A stretch of DNA of 42,816 nucleotides. Source: Gammaproteobacteria bacterium. Lineage in GTDB: Bacteria > Pseudomonadota > Gammaproteobacteria > Steroidobacterales > UBA11654. Below, piece by piece: positions 1-9,114 of the stretch (positions within the stretch are counted from its first letter, which is position 1; every line of letters starts with the position of its first letter). The stretch is from positions 1-42,816 of the forward strand of contig JAQWQE010000079.1 in assembly GCA_029244925.1 (NCBI GenBank), written 5' to 3'. Made by a program: the position numbers and the translations under genes. The notes beneath the pieces were generated by a model that saw nothing but the letters and a program-made list of their open reading frames with translations, made no database searches and was not told the DNA's origin.

Positions 1-1
1 T

Positions 2-739
2 AAGAAGTCTGATGACCTTATGTTTTATGCCAGTATTGCTGATAGTTTTAAAGGCGGCGGTTGGGCATCAAGGGTTACAGCTGCTAGTGATTTTAAAGAC
101 CTTAAGCCTGAATTTGTTACCAACTTTGAAATGGGAATGAAAAGTGAGTGGGCTAATGATACCGTTAGAGTCAACCTTACTTATTTCAGTGCAAATTACA
201 CGGATCTTCAAATCACAGCGATTGATCAAAATACTGGAGCCTTTGTTTATTCTAATAAAGCCGATGCATCGGTTGATGGAATAGAAGGTGAATTTGTGTA
301 TATAGCATCAGACAATCTTACCCTGTTTGCTAACCTTTCAACACTTGAAGGCAATTACACTGATTTAAGACCAGGAGCTGAAGGACTTGCGACAAAAGAA
401 TTAAAAAGAACTCCAGATTTCTCATATCGCTATGGTTTTATATACGACCAAGCTATTGAGTCAGGAGAGATGAATGTGTCTGCAGTTATCAATAAAACAG
501 ATGAGTATTTCAGCAATCAAAACAATACTCCCAATGGTTACAGACCAGCAGTGAGCAAGCTTGATTTTACAGTTACTTATCGACCTAATGATGGTGACTG
601 GAGATTGATAGCAAGTTGTAATAACTGTACTGATGAGAGGAATGCTAACTCCACTCTTGATTTTGGTACCTTAGGATTTGTCACTCAATTCCAAGATATG
701 CCAAGATTATGGAGAGTCTCATATCGATACGATTTCTAA
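2..739 (+). CDS. TonB-dependent receptor, C-terminal part (5' end outside window)
   Basis: This is the C-terminal ~245 residues of an outer-membrane TonB-dependent receptor. The frame is open to the left edge, so the plug domain and most of the barrel lie outside the window. Visible barrel features are alternating polar/hydrophobic strands, the typical phrase FYASIADSFKGGG near the edge, and a C-terminus ending RVSYRYDF with the terminal aromatic residue used in outer-membrane assembly. The substrate cannot be told from this fragment. It lies next to, and on the opposite strand from, a complete TonB2 operon that could energise it. An intrinsic terminator follows 31 bases after the stop. Confidence 0.9.
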   Translation, partial: KKSDDLMFYASIADSFKGGGWASRVTAASDFKDLKPEFVTNFEMGMKSEWANDTVRVNLTYFSANYTDLQITAIDQNTGAFVYSNKADASVDGIEGEFVYIASDNLTLFANLSTLEGNYTDLRPGAEGLATKELKRTPDFSYRYGFIYDQAIESGEMNVSAVINKTDEYFSNQNNTPNGYRPAVSKLDFTVTYRPNDGDWRLIASCNNCTDERNANSTLDFGTLGFVTQFQDMPRLWRVSYRYDF

Positions 740-770
740 ATAATATTTTTAGATAATTGTTAATATAATT

Positions 771-797
771 GGCCGGTAGAAATACCGGCCTTTTTTT
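771..797 (+). terminator. Intrinsic terminator after the TonB-dependent receptor
   Basis: A perfect 8-bp stem, GGCCGGTA (771-778) with TACCGGCC (783-790), closes a GAAA tetraloop and is followed by seven T residues (791-797). This is a textbook rho-independent terminator that separates the receptor from the exporter gene starting at 806. Confidence 0.95.
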
Positions 798-805
798 ATT
801 AATAA

Positions 806-1627
806 ATGTTAACCATGGAAGCATTAAGTCAAACTGAAATAATTAGCATTATTATCCTTATCTTATTTTCAGGTTCAATTGCTGGAATATTAGCTGGATT
901 GATTGGTGTAGGTGGAGGCATTGTTGTTGTCCCTGTCCTATTCTATTTGTTTACTTATTTAGGCTATAACGAAGCCATTATTATGCATATGGCTGTTGCT
1001 ACTTCACTCTTCATCATTGTACCAACGAGCATAAGATCAGCTCTACAGCATAGAAATAGAGGTGCGTTTGATAATAAGGTTTTCAAACATTGGCTCTTTC
1101 CTCTTGCATTCGGTTCTTTATCAGGAAGTATTATTGCAAGTTTTTTATCGTTTGAAGTATTAACTTTATTTTTTGCTGTGATAGCTGGCTTTGTTTCAAT
1201 ACAAATGTTGAGAGACCAAAAAGAAAGAAAGTTACCAAAAATTGTTTTTAGTATTGCCCCACTCTTTATTGGGATCGTCTCAGCCATGATGGGTATTGGG
1301 GGCGGAACACTTAGTGTTCCTATTATGAATTTCTCAGGTATAGAGATTAAGAAAGCTATAGGAACATCGGCAGCGTTTGGAACTGTTATTGCCATACCCT
1401 CTTCCATTGGTTTTATTATTACAGGATTGAGCCAGTCTTCACTCTTGCCTGAATATACATTTGGCTATATCAACTGGTTATTTTTTACTTTAATAGTTCC
1501 TGTAACATTAATATTTGTTCCAGTTGGTGTGAAAATAGCTCACAAAATACCTCAAAATATTCTGCGAAGATTGTTTGCTTTATTTTTAGGCATCACCGCT
1601 ATTAAAATGTTTAGTGATTTGATTTAG
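806..1627 (+). CDS. TauE/SafE-family (DUF81) membrane exporter
   Basis: This 273-residue inner-membrane protein has about eight hydrophobic segments and the duplicated motif of the TauE/SafE family: GVGGG at residues 34-38 followed by VVPVLF, and GIGGG at 163-167 followed by LSVPI. The second halves of the repeats also match (HMAVATSL near 61-68, KAIGTSAA near 183-190). Known members move sulfite, sulfoacetate or other small organic anions across the inner membrane; the substrate here is not predictable. A second in-frame ATG at 815 is an alternative start, and neither has a clear Shine-Dalgarno sequence. A DoxX gene follows after 32 bases. Confidence 0.85.
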   Translation: MLTMEALSQTEIISIIILILFSGSIAGILAGLIGVGGGIVVVPVLFYLFTYLGYNEAIIMHMAVATSLFIIVPTSIRSALQHRNRGAFDNKVFKHWLFPLAFGSLSGSIIASFLSFEVLTLFFAVIAGFVSIQMLRDQKERKLPKIVFSIAPLFIGIVSAMMGIGGGTLSVPIMNFSGIEIKKAIGTSAAFGTVIAIPSSIGFIITGLSQSSLLPEYTFGYINWLFFTLIVPVTLIFVPVGVKIAHKIPQNILRRLFALFLGITAIKMFSDLI

Positions 1628-1659
1628 AACATAGACAGCGATACTAATCATCATTTGTT

Positions 1660-2118
1660 ATGATTATTTTTATGAATAAATTAAATAAAATTCTTGAACA
1701 ACTTGCTTTACCTTTAAAACATTATTCCACTTTTTTATTGAGAATAGGTCTTGGCATTTCCTTCTTTCTTCATGGCTATGGAAAACTTCCTATCCAGCAG
1801 AGTTTTATTAGTTGGTTATCATCTAAAGGGATTCCATTTGCTGAAATCACCGCTCATCTAATTGCGTGGGGTGAAATACTATCGGGTATTGGCATTCTAA
1901 CAGGGGGTTTAATTGGAGCTAGAGCTTATCTAGCAGGAGCTTTAATCACGAGATTATCGGGTGGAGCAGTAATGGTTATAATGATCGGTGCTTTGTTAAT
2001 AGCTCACTCCGATTGGGGTGTTTTCTTTGGAGAAAGAGGGTCTATTTTATTCGCTAGTGAGCAGTTATTTCTATTGCTCTTGGGTACTTATTTTGCAATT
2101 AAAGGAAACGATTCTTAA
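1660..2118 (+). CDS. DoxX-family membrane protein
   Basis: This small integral membrane protein (152 residues) has four predicted transmembrane segments and the DoxX-type opening LLRIGLGISFFLHGYGKL, followed by a helix with a WGE motif (AWGEILSGIGIL). DoxX relatives include the thiosulfate:quinone oxidoreductase small subunit and many members of unknown role, so a biochemical function cannot be assigned. ATG at 1672 is an equally possible start. The gene runs convergently into the TPR gene of the TonB2 operon with only 10 bases between stop codons and no clear hairpin there. Confidence 0.8.
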   Translation: MIIFMNKLNKILEQLALPLKHYSTFLLRIGLGISFFLHGYGKLPIQQSFISWLSSKGIPFAEITAHLIAWGEILSGIGILTGGLIGARAYLAGALITRLSGGAVMVIMIGALLIAHSDWGVFFGERGSILFASEQLFLLLLGTYFAIKGNDS

Positions 2119-2128
2119 TCGATAGTCT

Positions 2129-3847
2129 TTAGAAACTGAGGGCTTGTGATTCTCCACTTCTTAATTGCTCTTCTATGTTCTTCATTTGGTTTTGCAATAA
2201 GGTAACTCTTTCTACTTCTTTATCTAAAAACTTTTGCCAGTTTTGAACTGTCTTTACAGTTGCTGGTGTTAGGCACGAGATAATTTTTCCTTCGATTTCT
2301 TTGCCCATATCTTTGAATGCTTTTTGCGTTTCCAGTGTGACTGTTAGTGTTTCTCTATTCATTCCTTCTGAAGCAGCACATTCGTTTAGAGCAATTTCAT
2401 TTCTAGCGTCAGCATCTATCTTGGCTGATGCAAATGATGCTTTAGAATCATCATACATCGCTGTTTCGAATTGACACATGCCTAATGTGATATATGAATC
2501 ATCCAATCGCTTAAGATCTCCTTTTTTAATGGCAACTTTAGCAGAATCCACACACCCTTTAAAATCAGCTATATTGGATAATGATCTAGCAAGTCGTATG
2601 TCTAATTCTCCATCGTCTGATAATTTTGCTGCTTCTCTCAAGGCAAGGATTGCATTGTCATCGTACTGAGCTAAAAACCAAGATTGTGATAGCAACTTCC
2701 AATTTTTAACTTCTTTATCTAATTTGTCTTCGTCCATAGCTTTTTGAAGAAGTTTCGCAGCTTCGTATGGCACTTCAACAGAAAGGTATAATTGTGCCAT
2801 TTGAACAAATTCACTACTCTTTTCTAAGAATCCTTCGTGATACGCTGTCTGATAAGCAGCCATTTGGCTTTCTTCTTGTCTGTCTTGACCATAAAATGCA
2901 GAAAGCTGAGTCCAGTATTCTTTTTTAGACCACTCAACCACTAATCGTTCAAGAACTTCTTTAACCTTATCCATTTCCTCTAACTCAAAATAAGCTGCCC
3001 TTAAAAGCAACCACCATTGTTCTTTTGTAGGACCAATGGCTAGATTTTTTGCATCAGTTTCTAAACCTCTAATGGCATCTTCTATAACCGGATACTTATC
3101 TGAGCTTTTTCTTATCGAAGCTAAATCTGTTTTCAGTTTATTTCTAACTTGATTGGCGAGGACAATGTAATCAAAATTATCTTTATCATATTTAACTCGG
3201 TTTTCAGATGCAGCTGTTGTTACATTTTTTTGCAATTGTTCTAATCTAAAAGAATTTCTTTCTTCCGATAGCGTTATTGCTTTTTCAACTATTGGTATCA
3301 TTTCTTTGTATTTTTTTTGTTGGTATAGAGCTGAACCTTTTAAAATATATAAATCAGGCCTGGGTGCAGAATCATTGGATAAAATTGAGTCCACCGCTCT
3401 GATAGCGTTTGTCCAATCCTCTAGTTGAAAATAGAGTTGAGCAATAGTAAACCTTGAAGCTGAGACCAATCCATCGGGTACATTTTCATCATCAACTACT
3501 TTTTGGTAATAAACGATGGCTCCTTTATAGTCTTCTTTTAGATATCGGAGATAGGCTAAGAAGTAGTTAACCTGTCCTCTTTCGTATGGCGATAGTTTTT
3601 TAAACGCCAATATACTTTGAAGTTCAATCAATCCTTCATCAAGTTTTTCTTGTTCTATTAATTCTTGAGCTACGCCTAGTTTCTTAGCAACTTTTTCACT
3701 CATTGAACCCGTTTTTTTAGTTTTTCTTTTAGCATTTTCTTCTTGAGCATGCACGGATGAGAAGCTTAAGCTTCTGTGTTCGTTATTAAACTCTAGAAAG
3801 TTGATTAGAAAAGAAATAAAAATGAATAATACTATTTTAATTTTCAT
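2129..3847 (-). CDS. Periplasmic TPR protein of the TonB2 system
   Basis: I place the start at ATG 3847, giving 572 residues. This starts with a signal peptide (hydrophobic core ~3-20, likely cleavage at VHA-Q near 34) and lies 1 base after the tonB2 stop; the frame stays open upstream to 4036 but that part overlaps tonB2. The body is helical with tetratricopeptide-like repeats, for example GQVNYFLAYLRYLKEDYKGA and SRFTIAQLYFQLEDWTNA. It is the last gene of an operon with the order DUF3450-ttpC-exbB2-exbD2-tonB2-TPR, the same order as the Vibrio TonB2 locus. Its likely role is as a periplasmic accessory to TonB2-dependent uptake; this is inferred from context. Confidence 0.85.
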   Translation of the reverse strand: MKIKIVLFIFISFLINFLEFNNEHRSLSFSSVHAQEENAKRKTKKTGSMSEKVAKKLGVAQELIEQEKLDEGLIELQSILAFKKLSPYERGQVNYFLAYLRYLKEDYKGAIVYYQKVVDDENVPDGLVSASRFTIAQLYFQLEDWTNAIRAVDSILSNDSAPRPDLYILKGSALYQQKKYKEMIPIVEKAITLSEERNSFRLEQLQKNVTTAASENRVKYDKDNFDYIVLANQVRNKLKTDLASIRKSSDKYPVIEDAIRGLETDAKNLAIGPTKEQWWLLLRAAYFELEEMDKVKEVLERLVVEWSKKEYWTQLSAFYGQDRQEESQMAAYQTAYHEGFLEKSSEFVQMAQLYLSVEVPYEAAKLLQKAMDEDKLDKEVKNWKLLSQSWFLAQYDDNAILALREAAKLSDDGELDIRLARSLSNIADFKGCVDSAKVAIKKGDLKRLDDSYITLGMCQFETAMYDDSKASFASAKIDADARNEIALNECAASEGMNRETLTVTLETQKAFKDMGKEIEGKIISCLTPATVKTVQNWQKFLDKEVERVTLLQNQMKNIEEQLRSGESQALSF

Positions 3848-3848
3848 A

Positions 3849-4496
3849 CTATCGTTCCAGCTCAAATGTAATTTTATGTTGTACCCCAGGAACATCGATA
3901 GGCGTTCCATTGATGACTCGAGGTTTGTACTTGAACTTACCCGTTGCTTTAACGGAGGCATTCGCAAATAAGCTGCTCGTGCATTCAACCACTTTTGCAC
4001 CACTTGTGGTTCCATTCCTTGTGACTGTGTATTCAATGATACACCAGCCTTCTATACCTCTTGAGAGTGCTCTGTTTGGATAAATCGGTGCCACTTTAAC
4101 AATTGGTAGGTACTCACCTTCCCCTGCATTGAAGCCACCTATTCCAGCACCTACTCCTACACCAGTGTCTACTGATCCGATATTAACTGTCTCAGCCGAT
4201 GTGTCTATATCATCAAGTTGTTGTGGTGTATCAGGGGGTGGCTCTTCTGGCTCTGGTGGTTTTTTTGGCTTTGCTGTTTTTGTATCCAATGATTCATCTT
4301 TTTTTACTCTGACAAAATCAACAAAGCGAAGATCGTTCTTTTTTGTAATGGAATCTTCACCAGTAGCAATTAGAATTTGCATTACCCAGAGGATAGCAAA
4401 AGTAGTGAAAACAGAAATAAAGCCAGCTAGTAAAATCCTTATTATTGGATTATCTAGATCCAGATTATTTTTTGTTTGCTCTATTGCTTCAGACAT
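3849..4496 (-). CDS. tonB2: TonB2-type energy transducer
   Basis: TonB passes proton-motive energy from the ExbBD complex to outer-membrane receptors. The 215-residue protein has one N-terminal membrane anchor (~19-44), a short Pro/Glu-rich linker (~77-90, PKKPPEPEEPPPD), a Gly-rich stretch (~110-128) and a C-terminal TonB domain (~130-215) with the APIYPNRALSRGIEGWCIIE phrase. The linker is much shorter than in E. coli TonB (239 residues), which is typical of TonB2 proteins. It sits 13 bases downstream of exbD2 and 1 base upstream of the TPR gene. Confidence 0.92.
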   Translation of the reverse strand: MSEAIEQTKNNLDLDNPIIRILLAGFISVFTTFAILWVMQILIATGEDSITKKNDLRFVDFVRVKKDESLDTKTAKPKKPPEPEEPPPDTPQQLDDIDTSAETVNIGSVDTGVGVGAGIGGFNAGEGEYLPIVKVAPIYPNRALSRGIEGWCIIEYTVTRNGTTSGAKVVECTSSLFANASVKATGKFKYKPRVINGTPIDVPGVQHKITFELER

Positions 4497-4509
4497 TATT
4501 TACTTTTAT

Positions 4510-4917
4510 TTAATCTTCTTCTGCAGCAATTGAAACATTAAAAACTCCTGCTTGTCTCGCTGCGTCCATGACCGTTACCAATGTTTCAGTGAATGCTTTT
4601 TTATCCGCTTGAATGATGACTGAGCCCTCAGGGTTTTCCGCATGCATTCTTTCAATATTAGCTCTTACAGCTCTTGGGTCGATTCTTCTTCTGTTAATCC
4701 AAATTTCATTATTAGAACCAATCGCTACAAGGATATTAGCATTTTCTTTTTTGACAGCTGTGGGAGCATCGGGTCTATTAACATCAAGACCTGATTCTTT
4801 TACAAAAGAGGCTGTCACAATAAAGAATATAAGCATGATGAAAACTACATCAAGCATTGGTGTTAAGTTAATTTCAGCTTCTTCTTCTGGAGCTGCCTGA
4901 AATAAATTTTTTCTCAT
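4510..4917 (-). CDS. exbD2: Biopolymer transport protein ExbD2
   Basis: This 135-residue protein has a single transmembrane helix at ~22-39 that carries the conserved membrane aspartate (LTPMLDVVFIMLIFF, D23), the residue thought to take part in proton passage in ExbD/TolR. The rest forms the periplasmic domain. A Shine-Dalgarno-like AAGGA lies about 9 bases upstream of the ATG. It works with the adjacent exbB2 and ttpC products to drive TonB2. Confidence 0.93.
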   Translation of the reverse strand: MRKNLFQAAPEEEAEINLTPMLDVVFIMLIFFIVTASFVKESGLDVNRPDAPTAVKKENANILVAIGSNNEIWINRRRIDPRAVRANIERMHAENPEGSVIIQADKKAFTETLVTVMDAARQAGVFNVSIAAEED

Positions 4918-4939
4918 AATAAGTTATCCTTTGTCTATC

Positions 4940-5458
4940 TTAATCGTCTTGACTAAGTTCTTCTTCTAAAATATCAACCTCATTGGTTACTTTTTGTGTA
5001 AGTAATGTCGCAAGAAATACACCAGAGAGTGCTCCAACCATTCCAGCCATCGTAGGTATTGTTGCTTTGGATACGCCAGAAGCCATTGAGCGTGCATTAC
5101 CAGAACCGGATACTGCCATTACATCAAACACCTCAATCATGCCTGTGACTGTTCCCATTAACCCAAGCAATGGGCAAAGGGCGACCAATGTTTTAATGAT
5201 TGGTAGGTATTGATTTGCTGACATATTGAATTCAGAAATGAGCTTTTCCCTTAATGCTTCTGAAGCCCAAGATTTTTTATCGATTCTTGCATTCCAGGTA
5301 GATTGAATGTTGGCTTTTAATGTTTTAAGTTCCGATTGAAAATATGCAATTCTTTCTAGAATTAGCATCCACATAAGGAATATAACCACAGCTATAACAT
5401 TAAGCACTTGACCACCCATTTCCAGAAAATCTCTTACGGCTATAAATGTTTCAGTCAT
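4940..5458 (-). CDS. exbB2: MotA/TolQ/ExbB proton channel protein ExbB2
   Basis: This compact 172-residue ExbB has a first membrane helix at ~17-35 (NVIAVVIFLMWMLILERIAY), a cytoplasmic loop, and two C-terminal helices with the family signature LGLMGTVTGMIEVF and AGMVGALSGVFLATLL. It is the channel-forming partner of ExbD2. It lies 28 bases after the larger ExbB-like gene and 22 bases before exbD2, inside the six-gene TonB2 operon. Confidence 0.93.
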   Translation of the reverse strand: MTETFIAVRDFLEMGGQVLNVIAVVIFLMWMLILERIAYFQSELKTLKANIQSTWNARIDKKSWASEALREKLISEFNMSANQYLPIIKTLVALCPLLGLMGTVTGMIEVFDVMAVSGSGNARSMASGVSKATIPTMAGMVGALSGVFLATLLTQKVTNEVDILEEELSQDD

Positions 5459-5486
5459 AAATACTCTCTGCTAATTTTTTTATAAG

Positions 5487-6848
5487 TTAGCTTGAATGTT
5501 TTTCAGAATGACGAGCAATTATACCTGCACCTTGTTCTTGGATGATTTGAGTAACTCTTCGACTTCTTCCACTAACAATTGTATGAAGCAGAGTTGTTGG
5601 AATTGCAACAACTAGACCCAATACCGTGGTAACCAATGCTTGAGAAATACCACCTGCCATTAGCTTCGGATCACCAGTACCATATAGTGTTATAGCTTGG
5701 AAGGTTTTAATCATTCCTGTCACTGTTCCCAGTAGTCCCATCAAAGGAGCAACAACTGATATAACTTTAATAATCATTAAACCTTTATTGAGATCAGGGG
5801 TTTCTTTAAATACTGCCTCAGCCATTTTGAGTTCCAGTGTATCAGTGTCTACATTTTTATTTTCTTCATAAACACCCAATACTCTTCCTAGAGGATTATC
5901 ATCAGTGATAACATCGCTTTCCAATTGAGCGGTAACTTTCTTATCAGCTGCAGTAAGAACTACCAATCTTTGTATTGCAATACTCACTCCAAAAAAACCT
6001 AAAAGAAGCACTAAATAGCCAACAATACCACCCTGATCAACTCTTTCCATTAAGTTTGGCCTATCAACTAAAGAACCTAAGACACCTCCTAATGTTGGAT
6101 CAAGACCAAAAGCAATTTTTTCATCTGATGGAGTAAAAAGATCTGAAGTACTGTTTGTAAAACGCCTTCCTTCTGGTTGTCTTGGAATTTCTGTTACGTT
6201 ACCAGTTTCTATTGAATAGTTTAGGTACTTACCATCAGCGACTATATTAAAAGCGCCAACTCTGACAACTTCAATTGGATTTTTGGTTCCATTCGTATCG
6301 ATAACGTCAGTAGTGAACTTAACCACTTTGCCTGATTCAGTCATTTCTTTTTGAAGCTCAAACCACAGTCTTTCAATTTCATCAATGGATGGAAGTTTTG
6401 AATTACTACCAATTTTCTTAGCCAGTGCTTCAAGAAAAGGGACTCTATCTGGGTATTGAATATTAGTGAGAGAATTCTCAAACCGTGTTCTGGCATCACC
6501 AGCCACTTGTTGCATTACACCAAAGAGTTCTTTTAATGCGCCTAAACGTTCGTTTAGTGTTTCTTGAAGTATATTAAGCTCTGCTTCGTTTTCTTCAAAT
6601 ATTGCTTCAAGTCTAGTGCTTCTGTTTTCTTCACTTATTTTTGTGGATTCAGAGGCAGCCAATAAATCTTCTTGTTGGTTTCTTTTTTGCCTAAACTCGT
6701 TTTCTCTTTTTTTATTTTCCGCATTGTCATTAATTTTTCCCTGTTGCACGCGATCTAGTAATTCATCAACTGTTGTTGCAGCTTGTTGAGAAAAGACAGG
6801 CAAAGATATTAGAGCAAGTAACCCTATAATTATTTTAAAATTTTTCAT
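5487..6848 (-). CDS. ttpC: TtpC-type ExbB protein with long periplasmic N-terminal domain
   Basis: This 453-residue protein begins with a signal-peptide-like segment (MKNFKIIIGLLALISLPVFS), continues with a charged coiled-coil region (~35-115), a globular stretch to ~260, a membrane helix at ~275-295 and a C-terminal MotA/TolQ/ExbB domain containing GLLGTVTGMIKTFQAITLYG. This architecture matches TtpC, the fourth essential component of Vibrio TonB2 systems. The start codon overlaps the stop of the DUF3450 gene by 1 base (TAATG), which implies translational coupling. Confidence 0.9.
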   Translation of the reverse strand: MKNFKIIIGLLALISLPVFSQQAATTVDELLDRVQQGKINDNAENKKRENEFRQKRNQQEDLLAASESTKISEENRSTRLEAIFEENEAELNILQETLNERLGALKELFGVMQQVAGDARTRFENSLTNIQYPDRVPFLEALAKKIGSNSKLPSIDEIERLWFELQKEMTESGKVVKFTTDVIDTNGTKNPIEVVRVGAFNIVADGKYLNYSIETGNVTEIPRQPEGRRFTNSTSDLFTPSDEKIAFGLDPTLGGVLGSLVDRPNLMERVDQGGIVGYLVLLLGFFGVSIAIQRLVVLTAADKKVTAQLESDVITDDNPLGRVLGVYEENKNVDTDTLELKMAEAVFKETPDLNKGLMIIKVISVVAPLMGLLGTVTGMIKTFQAITLYGTGDPKLMAGGISQALVTTVLGLVVAIPTTLLHTIVSGRSRRVTQIIQEQGAGIIARHSEKHSS

Positions 6849-7621
6849 TATGTAGTCTCCGCTGTGTCTACAGGTAATATAACTAAATCAGGTGCTACCT
6901 GTTTCTTAGCTATCTTAAGTCCCATTTTTATTTCATTGCGATGAGAGTCTGCATCTTCCCATTGTTTGGTTCTTTGATTCCAAACACCCGATGTTTTGCC
7001 ATCAATGGATTGATACATGAAAGAAATTCTCCCTACTTTAAGAAAATCTAATTGTAGAGTTTTTCCATCAACATCCAGTGTGTCTTTATAAGTTTCAATC
7101 GTTTTTCCATAGTCATTTTCTATTTGATAGGCTTCAGAAACTTTTCTGAATTTTTCAGCAACAGTCACATCTTCTCTTGCCATGATTTCTTGTAGGCTCT
7201 CTACTCTTTTAGTTCTCTCATCCAAAAGAAAAGGAATATCTAGTGATACAAATTGGTCCAATGATTCAATCATCTTTGTCATTGTTGGTACAATTTGTCT
7301 ATTGATTTGTGAGGCTACAACAATTGACTTTTCAAGGTCTACTTTTACTCTCGCTTGATTTTCAATCTGTAATTCTAAAAGTTTATTATAGATTTGTAAG
7401 CCATCAATCTCTTTAAGAGTGGCTCTATATTTATCTTCCATTTTTCTTGTTTGTTCTACAACTACCTCAACTCTTTGTTGTGAATCTTGAGCCAACAAGG
7501 TTCTCTCTGTCTGACCATTTAGAACTTGGCTTAAGGTTTGAGCTGGAAGAATCATAGGTATAGCAATTAGCATAAAGCTGATGATTACTATATTTGTCGT
7601 TAATCTATGAAAATGTTTCAT
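6848..7621 (-). CDS. DUF3450 family periplasmic protein of the TonB2 operon
   Basis: The chosen start is ATG 7621 (257 residues), because it is preceded by GAGGG six bases upstream and begins a signal peptide (hydrophobic ~10-25, likely cut after LPA at residue 27); the open frame to 7711 adds only an implausible extension. The mature part is helical with a predicted coiled coil at ~40-110 (VEVVVEQTRKMEDKYRATLK) and matches the DUF3450 family that is first in Vibrio-type TonB2 operons. Its biochemical role is not established; context says accessory to TonB2 transport. It is the first gene of the operon. Confidence 0.87.
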   Translation of the reverse strand: MKHFHRLTTNIVIISFMLIAIPMILPAQTLSQVLNGQTERTLLAQDSQQRVEVVVEQTRKMEDKYRATLKEIDGLQIYNKLLELQIENQARVKVDLEKSIVVASQINRQIVPTMTKMIESLDQFVSLDIPFLLDERTKRVESLQEIMAREDVTVAEKFRKVSEAYQIENDYGKTIETYKDTLDVDGKTLQLDFLKVGRISFMYQSIDGKTSGVWNQRTKQWEDADSHRNEIKMGLKIAKKQVAPDLVILPVDTAETT

Positions 7622-7680
7622 ATAGTACCCTCGAATGATTTTTAAGTAATATGGAAGGACTTCTATCCTTACCAAAGTAG

Positions 7681-7711
7681 TTGATAATATCATAATCAAT
7701 AAATACTCCAA
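7681..7711 (-). promoter_or_regulatory. Possible TonB2 operon promoter with Fur-like palindrome
   Basis: On the minus strand TATTAT (7684-7689) sits 16 bases from a weak -35, TTGGAG (7706-7711). Overlapping the -10 is a 19-base imperfect palindrome, TTGATAATATCATAATCAA (7681-7699; arms match at 7 of 8 positions with 3 bases between). It resembles a Fur box in base composition and position, but the spacing does not fit the 7-1-7 consensus exactly. Iron control would make sense for this operon; this is inference. Confidence 0.35.
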
Positions 7712-7820
7712 CTGTAAATTACAAATTATTGATTAAATGTTTTTCGAAATATTTAGCATAATTTAACAAATTACCTTAGTTTATTGCATATATATATAAC
7801 CGTTATTTAAATAATAGTTG

Positions 7821-7850
7821 TTGACAAGGTAAAGTCTTAGGATGAATAAT
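7821..7850 (+). promoter_or_regulatory. Candidate promoter for the ilv-leu leader and operon
   Basis: A perfect -35 hexamer TTGACA (7821-7826) is followed after 18 bases by AATAAT (7845-7850), a 5/6 match to the -10 consensus. Predicted initiation would fall near 7857, at the second ATG of the leader ORF, so either the leader is translated from a nearly leaderless message or another promoter lies further upstream. Confidence 0.4.
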
Positions 7851-7946
7851 TGCATTATGAAACTTAATTTTGAAAAAATATTAATTGATTTAAACTCACA
7901 AAGTATTATTTTGCTTGGGTTACTATTGCTAGTTTTACCTAGCTAT

Positions 7947-7961
<15 letters not shown>
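7842..7961 (+). CDS. Branched-chain amino acid leader peptide (attenuator ORF)
   Basis: This is a 39-codon ORF (ATG 7842, or 34 codons from ATG 7857) whose codons at 7905-7937 read I I L L G L L L L V L, so ten of eleven consecutive codons specify Ile, Leu or Val. It ends with TAA at 7959-7961, inside the 5' half of an antiterminator that precedes an intrinsic terminator and ilvC. This is the arrangement of ilv/leu leader peptides: stalling for lack of charged branched-chain tRNA would favour read-through. No good ribosome-binding site is seen for either ATG (AGGA at 7839-7842 is 14 bases from the second), so the start is uncertain. The sequence does not resemble E. coli LeuL or IlvL apart from the codon run. 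Confidence 0.75.
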
Positions 7962-9073
<1,112 letters not shown>

Positions 9074-9114
9074 ATGCACATATATAAAGGGTATGTTTTT
9101 GAGAGATAAGAAGA

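Noticed and set aside
964-1407. 147-codon ORF antisense to the TauE/SafE gene
   Set aside because: It mirrors the codons of a well-supported membrane protein, and its own translation has no domain features.
3848-4036. Upstream extension of the TPR protein
   Set aside because: It overlaps tonB2 in another frame; a clear signal peptide begins at ATG 3847.
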